Source: Spirochaetota bacterium (GTDB lineage: Bacteria > Spirochaetota > UBA4802 > UB4802). Taken from it: a stretch of DNA of 10,677 nt. Within the stretch, counting starts at the first letter, position 1; each line of letters begins with the position of its first letter. Shown in pieces: positions 1-6,437 of the stretch. The stretch is from NCBI GenBank assembly GCA_018399855.1, contig JAGYNX010000048.1, positions 1-10,677 of the forward strand, given 5' to 3'. The notes below the pieces were generated by a model, which did no database searches, was not told the origin of the DNA, and saw only the letters and a list, made by a program, of their open reading frames with translations. Both the position numbers and the translations under genes were made by a program.

Positions 1-857
1 ACCGCAAACATAAGGAACAGGGCACCCGCATGCCGGTAGCGGTAGCCCTGGGAGGCCCGCCGGCGGTCACCTACGCATCGACCGCACCCCTGCCGCCTGA
101 CATCGACGAGATGCTCTTTGCCGGCTTCCTGGAATCACGGGCCATACCCATGGTGAAGGCGAAAACCTGTGACCTCATGGTACCGGCAGAGGCAGAATAC
201 ATCATAGAGGGATATGTTGATCCCGGTGACGAGACCATAGAGGGGCCCTTTGGCGATCATACCGGTTTTTACTCGGCAGCCGACACCTATCCCGTCTTTC
301 ACGTTACCTGCGTTACCACCCGAAACAACCCGGTGTATCCAACCACCATCGTGGGCAAGCCTCCAATGGAGGACTGCTACATGGCCAAGGCAACCGAGCG
401 GCTCTTTCTGCCACTGCTGAAGATGGTGGTACCCGAGATCGTGGACATGAACCTTCCCCTTGAAGGGGTATTCCACAACTGCGCCCTTGTCTCCATTAAG
501 AAAGAACACCCCGGGCAGGCCAAGAAAGTGATGAACGCCCTGTGGGGATTAGGTCAGATGTCATCAACCAAGTACATTATCGTCTTTGACGACGACATAG
601 ACCTGTCAGATAACAGCACGGTGGTGTGGAAACTCTTGAACAACGTTGATCCCCGCCGTGACCTTCTCATATCCGAGGGGCCCCTTGATGCCCTCGACCA
701 CTCCGCTCCATTTCAGAATTTCGGGGGAAAGATGGGAATCGACGCCACCCGCAAAACCCGGGAAGAAGGTATGGGACGTGAATGGCCGGAGGAGATCGTC
801 ATGTCGGATGAAATAATCCAACTTGTGAACAAACGGTGGAAGGAATATGGACTTTAA
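1..857 (+). CDS. UbiD-family prenyl-FMN-dependent decarboxylase, 3' part (MqnL-like)
   Basis: This is the C-terminal 284 residues of a UbiD-family decarboxylase. The reading frame is open to the window edge (first whole codon at base 3), and residues before the ATG at 30 already fit the family, so that ATG is internal. Family members are usually about 480-600 residues, so roughly the first 200 or more are missing. The hallmark EGPFGDHTG lies at 240-266; its Glu and Asp correspond to the acidic catalytic residues of the EGPFGE motif in fungal Fdc1. Other family blocks are VALGGPPAVT near the start and TTIVGKPPMED at about residues 105-115 counted from the ATG at 30. The enzymes decarboxylate aromatic or unsaturated acids using prenylated FMN made by UbiX. 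Beside a UbiA homologue and upstream of ubiX, mqnE and mqnA, the likely substrate is the prenylated 6-naphthoate intermediate of the futalosine menaquinone pathway. Substrate is inferred from context; family is certain. Confidence 0.93.
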   Translation, partial: RKHKEQGTRMPVAVALGGPPAVTYASTAPLPPDIDEMLFAGFLESRAIPMVKAKTCDLMVPAEAEYIIEGYVDPGDETIEGPFGDHTGFYSAADTYPVFHVTCVTTRNNPVYPTTIVGKPPMEDCYMAKATERLFLPLLKMVVPEIVDMNLPLEGVFHNCALVSIKKEHPGQAKKVMNALWGLGQMSSTKYIIVFDDDIDLSDNSTVVWKLLNNVDPRRDLLISEGPLDALDHSAPFQNFGGKMGIDATRKTREEGMGREWPEEIVMSDEIIQLVNKRWKEYGL

Positions 858-1689
858 GAAATTTTCAAAACTTGTACTTATCGAGCAGACATTTTTCGCC
901 CTGCCCTTCGCCTATCTGGGAGTGCTTTTTGCCGGCGGGGGCACGGTGCTTACCTGGGTGTGGGTCACCCTGGCCATGATCGGGGCACGCACCGCTGGCA
1001 TGTCATTTAACCGGCTCATCGACGCCGACATAGACGCAAAAAACCCCCGCACCAGCGACCGGCTGCTTCCCCGCGGTGAGGTAACCAGGACGCAGGTATG
1101 GACGGTGGCACTGCTTTCAAGCGCCCTCCTGGTATTCTCGTCCTTCATGCTGAATGAGCTTTGCTTTTACCTTTCCTTCGCGGCTATTGCCCTGCTTTTC
1201 AGCTATTCATGGTTCAAGCATTTCAGCGCCACTTCCCATTTCTACCTGGGCTTCGTAGAGGCGGCCGCCCCCATCGGCGGATACCTTGCCGTGACAGGCG
1301 AGTTCCACTTCGTACCATTCGTGCTTGGCTTTGCCATCATGACCTGGATCGGCGGCCTTGATATCGTCTACGCCCTGCAGGACAAAGATTTCGACAGTGA
1401 AGCGGGACTTTATTCCATACCGGCAAAGTTTGGTGAAAGCGGCGCCCTGCTTTTCTCTGCAGGTGCATACGTGCTGGCATCGGCAGCACTAATCACCGCC
1501 GGGATCCTCACCACCAGGGGCACCGCCTACTGGGTTGCAGCAGGCTGCGTCATGCTCATTTTCTTTCACCAGCAGCGCCTGGCACGTAACGACGATCTGT
1601 CCGCCTCAGTACGTGAGTTTTTCAGGGTGAACATGTTCATATCACCGGTACTGTTTCTGGGGACGTTCATTGATGTGTTGTGGATGTAA
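847..1689 (+). CDS. mqnP: UbiA-family prenyltransferase (MqnP-like, menaquinone biosynthesis)
   Basis: This 280-residue integral membrane protein belongs to the UbiA superfamily of Mg2+-dependent aromatic prenyltransferases. It carries both Asp-rich diphosphate-binding motifs: NRLIDADID at residues 55-63 (N55, D59, D63) and DIVYALQDKDFD at 172-183 (D172, Y175, D179, D183). About eight or nine hydrophobic segments alternate along the chain, as expected for the family, and the length is typical. The start overlaps the end of the UbiD gene by 11 bases. An in-frame stop at 826 leaves ATG 847 as the only reasonable start; a purine-rich GGAAGGA (838-844) lies unusually close to it. The overlap implies translational coupling with the decarboxylase. 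The proposed role is to attach the polyprenyl tail to 1,4-dihydroxy-6-naphthoate (or its carboxylated form) at the inner membrane. An ubiquinone-type 4-hydroxybenzoate prenyltransferase is the alternative, but the neighbouring mqnE and mqnA favour MqnP. Confidence 0.9.
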   Translation: MDFKKFSKLVLIEQTFFALPFAYLGVLFAGGGTVLTWVWVTLAMIGARTAGMSFNRLIDADIDAKNPRTSDRLLPRGEVTRTQVWTVALLSSALLVFSSFMLNELCFYLSFAAIALLFSYSWFKHFSATSHFYLGFVEAAAPIGGYLAVTGEFHFVPFVLGFAIMTWIGGLDIVYALQDKDFDSEAGLYSIPAKFGESGALLFSAGAYVLASAALITAGILTTRGTAYWVAAGCVMLIFFHQQRLARNDDLSASVREFFRVNMFISPVLFLGTFIDVLWM

Positions 1690-1754
1690 GAATAGTGAAC
1701 TATAACTATAATGGTGTGGAGATACAGGAAATGTTATGGCTATATGCACCGGCC

Positions 1755-1931
1755 GCCCCCTAAATCCCCCCAAGGGGGACTTTGATATTAATGTATGTAA
1801 GTAACGAAAGGTTATTCATGTCACATCCTGTTATCATTTATTGTAACATTCTGGTACATGTATCTTGGGATAATTAATAAACCCTGGCTTTCCAACTTGT
1901 TGGAAGTCCCCCTTGGGGGGATTTAGGGGGC
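1755..1931. repeat. 177-bp non-coding element with 28-bp perfect inverted ends (MITE-like)
   Basis: The arms 1755-1782 and 1904-1931 are exact reverse complements over 28 bases, made of C-run/G-run blocks around TAAAT (left arm GCCCCCTAAAT, then CCCCCCAAGGGGG). The 121-base interior is AT-rich and holds no plausible gene. A small hairpin, TTCCAAC-TT-GTTGGAA (1890-1905), overlaps the inner edge of the right arm. The hexamer TATGCA occurs just outside both ends (1743-1748 and 1939-1944), a weak candidate target duplication because it stands 6-7 bases off the arms. The element fills most of the 317-base gap between mqnP and ubiX. Size, long inverted ends and lack of coding fit a MITE or fold-back element mobilised in trans. 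If transcribed, it would form a strong stem that could affect expression or mRNA stability of the split cluster. Mobility is inferred, not shown. Confidence 0.7.
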
Positions 1932-1991
1932 AGTTACGTATGCATGCTGGTAAAAATAAACCGCCGTTATTTCTGAAGCATTATTAACACG

Positions 1992-2000
1992 TGATACAAT
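1992..2000 (+). promoter_or_regulatory. Possible extended -10 promoter for ubiX (leaderless start)
   Basis: TGATACAAT matches the extended -10 pattern TGnTATAAT with one mismatch. No good -35 is present (best is TTCTGA at 1971-1976), which is tolerable for an extended -10. Transcription would begin about seven bases downstream, at or beside the ubiX ATG (2007). That gene has no visible Shine-Dalgarno sequence, so a leaderless mRNA is possible. This rests on sequence pattern only. Confidence 0.35.
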
Positions 2001-2006
2001 AAACAT

Positions 2007-2603
2007 ATGATAGTAGTAGGCATAACAGGGGCCAGCGGTGTCATACTGGGCATCAGGCTTATTGAAGCACTCCTTGAGGCTGGGCGTGAGGTTGCGGTGG
2101 TGGTGACCGATGCCGGGTGGGAGGTTATTGCCCACGAGATGGGAAAGGACGCTGCTGCCGGTAAACAGGTAGCCACCCTGCTGAAAGAACGGGGCATCGC
2201 GAATGACCTGTCCCGGCTGAAAGAATACCATAACAGCGAATACAGCGCGCCACCGGCAAGCGGTACCGGAAACGTTGAGGCGGTAGTGATCGTTCCCTGT
2301 TCAATGAAAAGCCTTGCGTCGGTGGCCCACGGGTACGCCGACAGCCTTCTGCACCGGGCATGCGATGTTGCCCTGAAGGAACGCAGGAAGTGCGTGCTTG
2401 TCCCCCGCGAAACTCCCCTGAGCCTCATTCACGTTGAAAACATGCGGGCGGTGCTGCTCTCTGGCGCCATACTTGTCCCACCGGTGCCGGCCTTTTATTC
2501 GTTTCCCGAAACCGTAGATGATATAATAAACTTTATTATTGGAAAAATACTACATACACTGGATATACCCCACACGTATTTCCAACCGTGGGGACAGGAC
2601 TGA
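2007..2603 (+). CDS. ubiX: UbiX-family flavin prenyltransferase (prenyl-FMN synthase, MqnM-like)
   Basis: This 198-residue flavoprotein is a close match to the UbiX/Pad1 family, which joins dimethylallyl phosphate to reduced FMN to make the prenyl-FMN cofactor of UbiD enzymes. Visible blocks are the N-terminal flavin loop GITGASG (residues 5-11), PCSMKSLA (97-104), LKERRKCVLVPRETPLS (123-139) and PPVPAFY (158-164). All align with E. coli UbiX, and the length is normal. An in-frame stop at 1992 and no other start codon before the flavin loop fix the start at ATG 2007, although no Shine-Dalgarno sequence precedes it. It follows the inverted-repeat element and is only 7 bases upstream of mqnE, so it heads a ubiX-mqnE-mqnA unit. 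Its natural partner is the UbiD homologue at the left edge of the window. Confidence 0.95.
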   Translation: MIVVGITGASGVILGIRLIEALLEAGREVAVVVTDAGWEVIAHEMGKDAAAGKQVATLLKERGIANDLSRLKEYHNSEYSAPPASGTGNVEAVVIVPCSMKSLASVAHGYADSLLHRACDVALKERRKCVLVPRETPLSLIHVENMRAVLLSGAILVPPVPAFYSFPETVDDIINFIIGKILHTLDIPHTYFQPWGQD

Positions 2604-2610
2604 TTACATA

Positions 2611-3714
2611 ATGCGGGATATGATCGAGGACACACGGCTTCGCCAGGTGGCGGAAAAAGTTGAGGCAGGCGTACCGGTAAGCACCGATGACGCCCTGTAC
2701 ATGCTGGAAACCGGAAGCATTGTTGACCTTGGCACCATCGCAAATTACATGCGGGAAAAACTGCACGGTTCCCGTGTCTTTTACGGTGTGAACATGAACC
2801 TGAACTACACCAACGTCTGCGAACTGAGATGTCCCCTCTGCGCCTTCTCATGTGATGCCGGCGCACAGAACGCCTACGTGATGCGCATCGACCAGGTGAG
2901 CGAGAAAGTAGCAGCGGCCGTGGCTATGGGGATCGACGAGGTACACATCGTGGGTGGGCTTAACCCCGAACTGAAGATTGACTATTTCGAAGAGATGCTG
3001 CGCGCCATCAAAAAGGCAGATCCCAACCTGCACATCGTGGCCTTTACGGCAGTTGAATACGATTATTTTGCCCGGCTCAACAACATACCCATTGAAGAGG
3101 TGTTCACAAGGCTCATAGATGCCGGACTGGGAGCACTCCCCGGCGGCGGTGCCGAGATATTCGAACCCACGGTACGCAGCAAAATCGCCCCGAAGAAGAT
3201 ACCCGGAAGCCGCTGGCTCGAGGTAATGGAAATCGCGCATTCCCTGGGATTGAAAACCAACGCCACCATGCTCTTTAATCACCTGGAAACCAGTCATCAC
3301 ATCGTTGATCATCTTTCACAGGTAAGAAACACCCAGGATAAAACCGGGGGTTTTAAGACTTTTGTCCCCCTTCCCTTTCACGAGGAGAACACCGAAATTC
3401 ACGCCAAAAACCGTTCTTTAACCGGGTACGACATCATACGAATATATTCCACCAGCAGGATATTTCTTCACAACGTGCCTCACCTGAAGGCCCTGTGGAT
3501 GTACCTGGGAGAGAAAATGGCCCAGGTGCTGCTGAACTTCGGGGTGGACGACATCGGGGCCACCTATCATTACGAGAAGGTGGTACATGCTGCCGGTGCC
3601 CGAACAGCTGATTACGGTTCTGAAGACCACCTGGTACGACTCATCAAAAATGCCGGCATGACCCCGGTGCGCACCACAGCCGCCTATACCCCCATCAGGC
3701 GGGAGGAAAGCTGA
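2611..3714 (+). CDS. mqnE: Aminofutalosine synthase MqnE (radical SAM)
   Basis: This 367-residue radical SAM enzyme has the cluster motif CELRCPLC at residues 70-77 (C70, C74, C77), which binds the 4Fe-4S cluster that cleaves S-adenosylmethionine. Family blocks specific to MqnE rather than its paralogue MqnC follow: GGLNPEL, AFTAVEYDYF, LPGGGAEIFEP and the ATMLFNHLET stretch. MqnE adds the adenosyl group to 3-[(1-carboxyvinyl)oxy]benzoate, the MqnA product, with loss of CO2, giving 6-amino-6-deoxyfutalosine. The frame is also open to an ATG at 2539, but that start would overlap ubiX by 65 bases and add a tail unlike the family. ATG 2611 is preferred, with an AGGA at 2596-2599; ATG 2620 is a second option. 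The stop codon shares one base with the mqnA start, so the two genes are probably translationally coupled. The paralogous MqnC, which acts later in the pathway, is not in the window. Confidence 0.94.
   Translation: MRDMIEDTRLRQVAEKVEAGVPVSTDDALYMLETGSIVDLGTIANYMREKLHGSRVFYGVNMNLNYTNVCELRCPLCAFSCDAGAQNAYVMRIDQVSEKVAAAVAMGIDEVHIVGGLNPELKIDYFEEMLRAIKKADPNLHIVAFTAVEYDYFARLNNIPIEEVFTRLIDAGLGALPGGGAEIFEPTVRSKIAPKKIPGSRWLEVMEIAHSLGLKTNATMLFNHLETSHHIVDHLSQVRNTQDKTGGFKTFVPLPFHEENTEIHAKNRSLTGYDIIRIYSTSRIFLHNVPHLKALWMYLGEKMAQVLLNFGVDDIGATYHYEKVVHAAGARTADYGSEDHLVRLIKNAGMTPVRTTAAYTPIRREES
3701..3707 (+). promoter_or_regulatory. Strong Shine-Dalgarno of mqnA
   Basis: GGGAGGA ends six bases before the mqnA ATG at 3714 and lies inside the last codons of mqnE. 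It confirms the mqnA start at the TGATG stop/start overlap. Confidence 0.85.
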
Positions 3715-4529
3715 TGGAACTTGGTTACATCAACTATATGAACTGCTATCCATTCTATTATCACATGTTCGAGAAACAACCCCTCGAAGGTATAAAGGTG
3801 GTGCCCGACATCCCAAGCGGTCTCAACAGCATGCTTGCCGAGGGCACCCTTACCATGAGTCCCATTTCCGCAGCCGCCTACGCCGACATGGAAGACGACG
3901 TGGTACTGCTCCCGGATTTTTGCCTCAGTTCCATCGGTTACGTTCGGTCGGTGGTTTTAAAAAGCAGGTATCCCATCGAAGACCTCGGGGGAAAACGCCT
4001 GGGCCTCTCATCGGCATCCCGCACATCAGTGATACTTTTGAAGGTGCTGCTGAAAAACTATTACGGCATCAATCCCGTGTACCTGCCAACCAGCCCCAAC
4101 CCCACCCTTGAGGACGTGGATGCCGCCCTGGTTATCGGCAATGATGCCATGCTGCCCTCGAAAGAACCGGTCCCCTACATCTACGACCTGGGAGACCTGT
4201 GGCTTCGAAAATCTGGATTTCCCGTGGTATTTGCCGTGTTCGCCCTTCGTGAATCCCGTATTGACAGGTATCACCATGAGATAAAACAGGTGGTGAGCTC
4301 ATACTACAGGTCTCTGGAATGCCTCAGAACAGACCGGAAAACCCTGATACAGAAAGCGCAAAACCTCTACCCCGAGATCACCTACGACGTGGATACCTAC
4401 TATTCACTTCTGAAATTCAACTTCACCGAAGAACTAAAAAACGCCCTGGCCTTCTACCTCTTCATAGCCGGCGAAATGGACCTGCTGCCAAAAGTAAAAA
4501 ACCTCAAATATATCTCAGTTGACGTCTAA
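3714..4529 (+). CDS. mqnA: Chorismate dehydratase MqnA
   Basis: This 271-residue protein belongs to the MqnA family (periplasmic-binding-protein fold used as a soluble cytoplasmic enzyme). It removes water from chorismate to give 3-[(1-carboxyvinyl)oxy]benzoate, the first committed step of the futalosine menaquinone pathway. The N-terminal signature GYINYMNCYPFYY (residues 4-16) carries the family's conserved Asn (probably N10). Further family blocks are DIPSGLNSML, MSPISAAAYA and the IGYVRSVVL stretch around residues 74-82. Length is normal and no signal peptide is seen. The start codon overlaps the mqnE stop by one base behind a strong Shine-Dalgarno sequence. Its product is the substrate of MqnE next door. 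MqnD, the other member of the fold in this pathway, differs in its N-terminal motif, so MqnA is the better call. Confidence 0.93.
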   Translation: MELGYINYMNCYPFYYHMFEKQPLEGIKVVPDIPSGLNSMLAEGTLTMSPISAAAYADMEDDVVLLPDFCLSSIGYVRSVVLKSRYPIEDLGGKRLGLSSASRTSVILLKVLLKNYYGINPVYLPTSPNPTLEDVDAALVIGNDAMLPSKEPVPYIYDLGDLWLRKSGFPVVFAVFALRESRIDRYHHEIKQVVSSYYRSLECLRTDRKTLIQKAQNLYPEITYDVDTYYSLLKFNFTEELKNALAFYLFIAGEMDLLPKVKNLKYISVDV

Positions 4530-4532
4530 CGG

Positions 4533-4788
4533 GGTTACCACAGAGGCACAGAGGGCACAGAGAGTTGGTTCAATACATGTTCGTTTCTCCATTTATCCCA
4601 GAGGATGGGTAGTTGTTGAGTTAGTATTAATATATGGTTGTTGCAGGTAGTCGATACATATATCCGACCAAAAAGACATATATATATTCTTTAACTGAAA
4701 AAGTGGGCAGATTGAACTGTAATAATTCTCAACTAAAACCTAAACAAAGAAATCACCTCTCTGTGCCCTCTGAGCCTCTGTGGTAATC
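4533..4788. repeat. ~256-bp non-coding element with 30-bp inverted ends made of CACAGAGG units
   Basis: The arms 4535-4564 and 4757-4786 are reverse complements with 29 of 30 positions matching (the mismatch pairs 4548 with 4773). Imperfect pairing continues a few bases on both sides. The left arm is a short tandem array of CACAGAGG (4539-4546, 4547-4554, then CACAGAG at 4556-4562). The interior of about 190 bases is AT-rich with no credible gene. The element begins four bases after the mqnA stop codon and ends ten bases before the sulfatase promoter. Its sequence is unrelated to the 1755-1931 element. A MITE-like or fold-back repeat is the best description; clear target-site duplications were not found. 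Arms of the CCACAGAGG type are, from general recollection, common as dispersed intergenic repeats in environmental bacterial genomes. Confidence 0.65.
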
Positions 4789-4797
4789 ATTTTAAAA

Positions 4798-4827
4798 TTG
4801 ACATACAACAAATCACGTGTATATAAT
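4798..4827 (+). promoter_or_regulatory. Consensus sigma-70 promoter of the sulfatase gene
   Basis: A perfect -35 TTGACA (4798-4803) and perfect -10 TATAAT (4822-4827) are separated by 18 bases. Transcription would start near 4834, leaving a leader of about 34 bases before ATG 4868. The -10 overlaps an upstream in-frame ATG (4817), so that codon cannot be the start if this promoter is used. No operator-like repeat is visible around it, which suggests fairly constitutive expression. Confidence 0.8.
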
Positions 4828-4851
4828 CCCCATCATATATAATTATAAAGC

Positions 4852-4864
4852 AGGTGGGGGAAAA
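4852..4864 (+). promoter_or_regulatory. Ribosome binding site of the sulfatase gene
   Basis: The purine-rich run AGGTGGGGGAAAA ends three bases before ATG 4868; its AGGTGG core ends about ten bases before it. It supports that start over the upstream ATG at 4817. Confidence 0.6.
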
Positions 4865-4867
4865 CCA

Positions 4868-6436
4868 ATGGGTGAAGAGAATATTTCACGGCGCAGATTT
4901 TTACGAAGGACTATCGGTATTGGTGCCGGTGTCGGGGCAGCGGCCCTGGTGGGGGCCGGTTTTTACAATCTGCTCAAGGTAAACGATATAACAGAACTCA
5001 TAGGTGATTACCCCGAAGGTGCTGAAAAACATCCCCTTGAAGTAATAAACAAACGGGCCCCGCGGCCCAACGTGGTGCTCATCTACTGCGACGACCTGGG
5101 TTACGGTGATGTGGGCTGTTTCGGTAATACCGTTATTCGCACACCAAATATTGACAGGCTTGCCAGAGAGGGAACACGTTTTACCGAGTATCACGCATGT
5201 AACGCGGTATGCGCCCCCTCTCGGGCAGGACTTCTTACCGGCAGGTATCCCTTAAGAACAGGGATCATCGGCAACACCTATCCCGAAGACGAACCCCTTG
5301 GCAGAAGAATGGCCCGCAATTTCGGCGGGTGGCTGAAAAGTCTCGGGGTGATGGACATCCGTGAAGACTACGTTGGTAGAGGTATTGACGCTGCCGAGAT
5401 AACCCTTGCAGAGGGTTTAAAAATAGCCGGGTATCGCACCGGCATGATGGGGAAATGGCATCTTGGTGACTACAGCACTGATCCCAAATACAGCCCTCTG
5501 AATCACGGTTTCGATTATTATTTCGGGGTACCCTACAGCAATGACATGCTCCCCTTTCCCCTGTACCGTAACAAGACAGAAATTGACCCTGACCTCGGCC
5601 TTGGGGAAAAACAGGAAAAACTCACCGCCATGTACACCCGAGAAGCAGTGAAATTCATAGAAAGGTCTTCTGACGAGCCATTCTTCCTGTACATGGCTCA
5701 TACCTCCCCCCATCAGCCGCTGCACCCTTCGAAGGGATTTGAGAAAAAGTCAAAGGCGGGGAAATTCGGTGACGTGGTTGAAGAGATCGACTGGAGCGTT
5801 GGAGAGGTGATGAGATGCCTGAAAAAGAACGGGCTGGATAAAAACACCCTGGTTATCTTCACCAGCGACAACGGCCCCTGGTACGAGGGCAGCGCCGGAA
5901 ATCTTCGCGGACGAAAAGGTCAGAGCTACGAGGGAGGCTTCAGGGTTCCCTTTATTGCCAAATGGCCGGGACGCATACCCCGGGGAAAAGAGAATCCAGC
6001 GGTTGTAATGAATATTGATCTCTACCCCACCCTGCTCTCCCTGGCGGGAGTAGGATTACCCAAAGACAGGATAGTAGACGGCAAAAATATCAGCAGGCAG
6101 CTAACCGGGAAAAGTAAACGATCACCCCATAGCGCCCTTTATTTCTTCCATTATGACCGCCTTGAAGGGATCAGGTCAGGCAGGTGGAAGTATTTCGACA
6201 AAATGAACCGTTACGTGTGGCCCATTCCCCTTGACGCTGCATCAATCCCCAACTCACTGGGAGCCGAACAGATGGGGAACAGGTGGCCGTTACTGTATGA
6301 TATAAGAAGAGATCCCGGTGAATCATATAACGTGATCAACACCCATCCGGAGGTGGCTGAAAATCTGAAGAAAAAATTGGATGAGTTCAGAAGCGAAATG
6401 AAACAGAACCCGCGGGGATTTATGACAAAAAAATAG
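4868..6436 (+). CDS. Tat-exported type I sulfatase (arylsulfatase A / GALNS-like, formylglycine Cys type)
   Basis: This 522-residue protein hydrolyses sulfate esters; the true substrate cannot be read from sequence. The N-terminus has a twin-arginine signal, SRRRFLRR (residues 7-14), followed by a glycine/alanine-rich hydrophobic stretch, so it is exported folded. Sulfatase landmarks are the metal-binding CDDLGYGD (74-81, D75 and D76), the modification motif CAPSR (115-119) whose C115 would become formylglycine, GMMGKWHLG (192-200, K196 and H198), H278 in AHTSPH, SDNG (333-336, metal-binding D334 and N335) and K350 in GRKGQ. All expected active-site positions are present. The C-terminal part (about residues 415-522) matches the usual sulfatase subdomain. 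ATG 4868 was chosen because it gives a proper Tat signal and lies downstream of a consensus promoter. The Cys form requires a formylglycine-generating enzyme or an anaerobic sulfatase maturase, neither of which is in the window. The gene stands alone on its strand. Confidence 0.93.
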   Translation: MGEENISRRRFLRRTIGIGAGVGAAALVGAGFYNLLKVNDITELIGDYPEGAEKHPLEVINKRAPRPNVVLIYCDDLGYGDVGCFGNTVIRTPNIDRLAREGTRFTEYHACNAVCAPSRAGLLTGRYPLRTGIIGNTYPEDEPLGRRMARNFGGWLKSLGVMDIREDYVGRGIDAAEITLAEGLKIAGYRTGMMGKWHLGDYSTDPKYSPLNHGFDYYFGVPYSNDMLPFPLYRNKTEIDPDLGLGEKQEKLTAMYTREAVKFIERSSDEPFFLYMAHTSPHQPLHPSKGFEKKSKAGKFGDVVEEIDWSVGEVMRCLKKNGLDKNTLVIFTSDNGPWYEGSAGNLRGRKGQSYEGGFRVPFIAKWPGRIPRGKENPAVVMNIDLYPTLLSLAGVGLPKDRIVDGKNISRQLTGKSKRSPHSALYFFHYDRLEGIRSGRWKYFDKMNRYVWPIPLDAASIPNSLGAEQMGNRWPLLYDIRRDPGESYNVINTHPEVAENLKKKLDEFRSEMKQNPRGFMTKK

Positions 6437-6437
6437 C

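Noticed and set aside
1743..1944. TATGCA on both sides of the first element as a proven target duplication
   Set aside because: The hexamer stands 6-7 bases away from the arms and could occur by chance; kept only as a weak hint.
1923..2428. Minus-strand open frames opposite ubiX
   Set aside because: They are shadows of the strongly conserved ubiX coding frame and resemble no known protein.
2539..2610. Upstream ATG extending mqnE by 24 residues
   Set aside because: It overlaps the well-conserved end of ubiX by 65 bases, has no ribosome site, and the added residues do not resemble the family; ATG 2611 fits the operon spacing.
4539..4562. Tandem CACAGAGG units as a CRISPR or iteron array
   Set aside because: There are only three adjacent short units without spacers, mirrored in inverted orientation at 4759-4782; they are the arms of one inverted-repeat element, and no replication or Cas gene is nearby.
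4817..4867. Upstream ATG extending the sulfatase by 17 residues
   Set aside because: It overlaps the promoter -10 region and would bury the Tat motif behind an unlikely tail.
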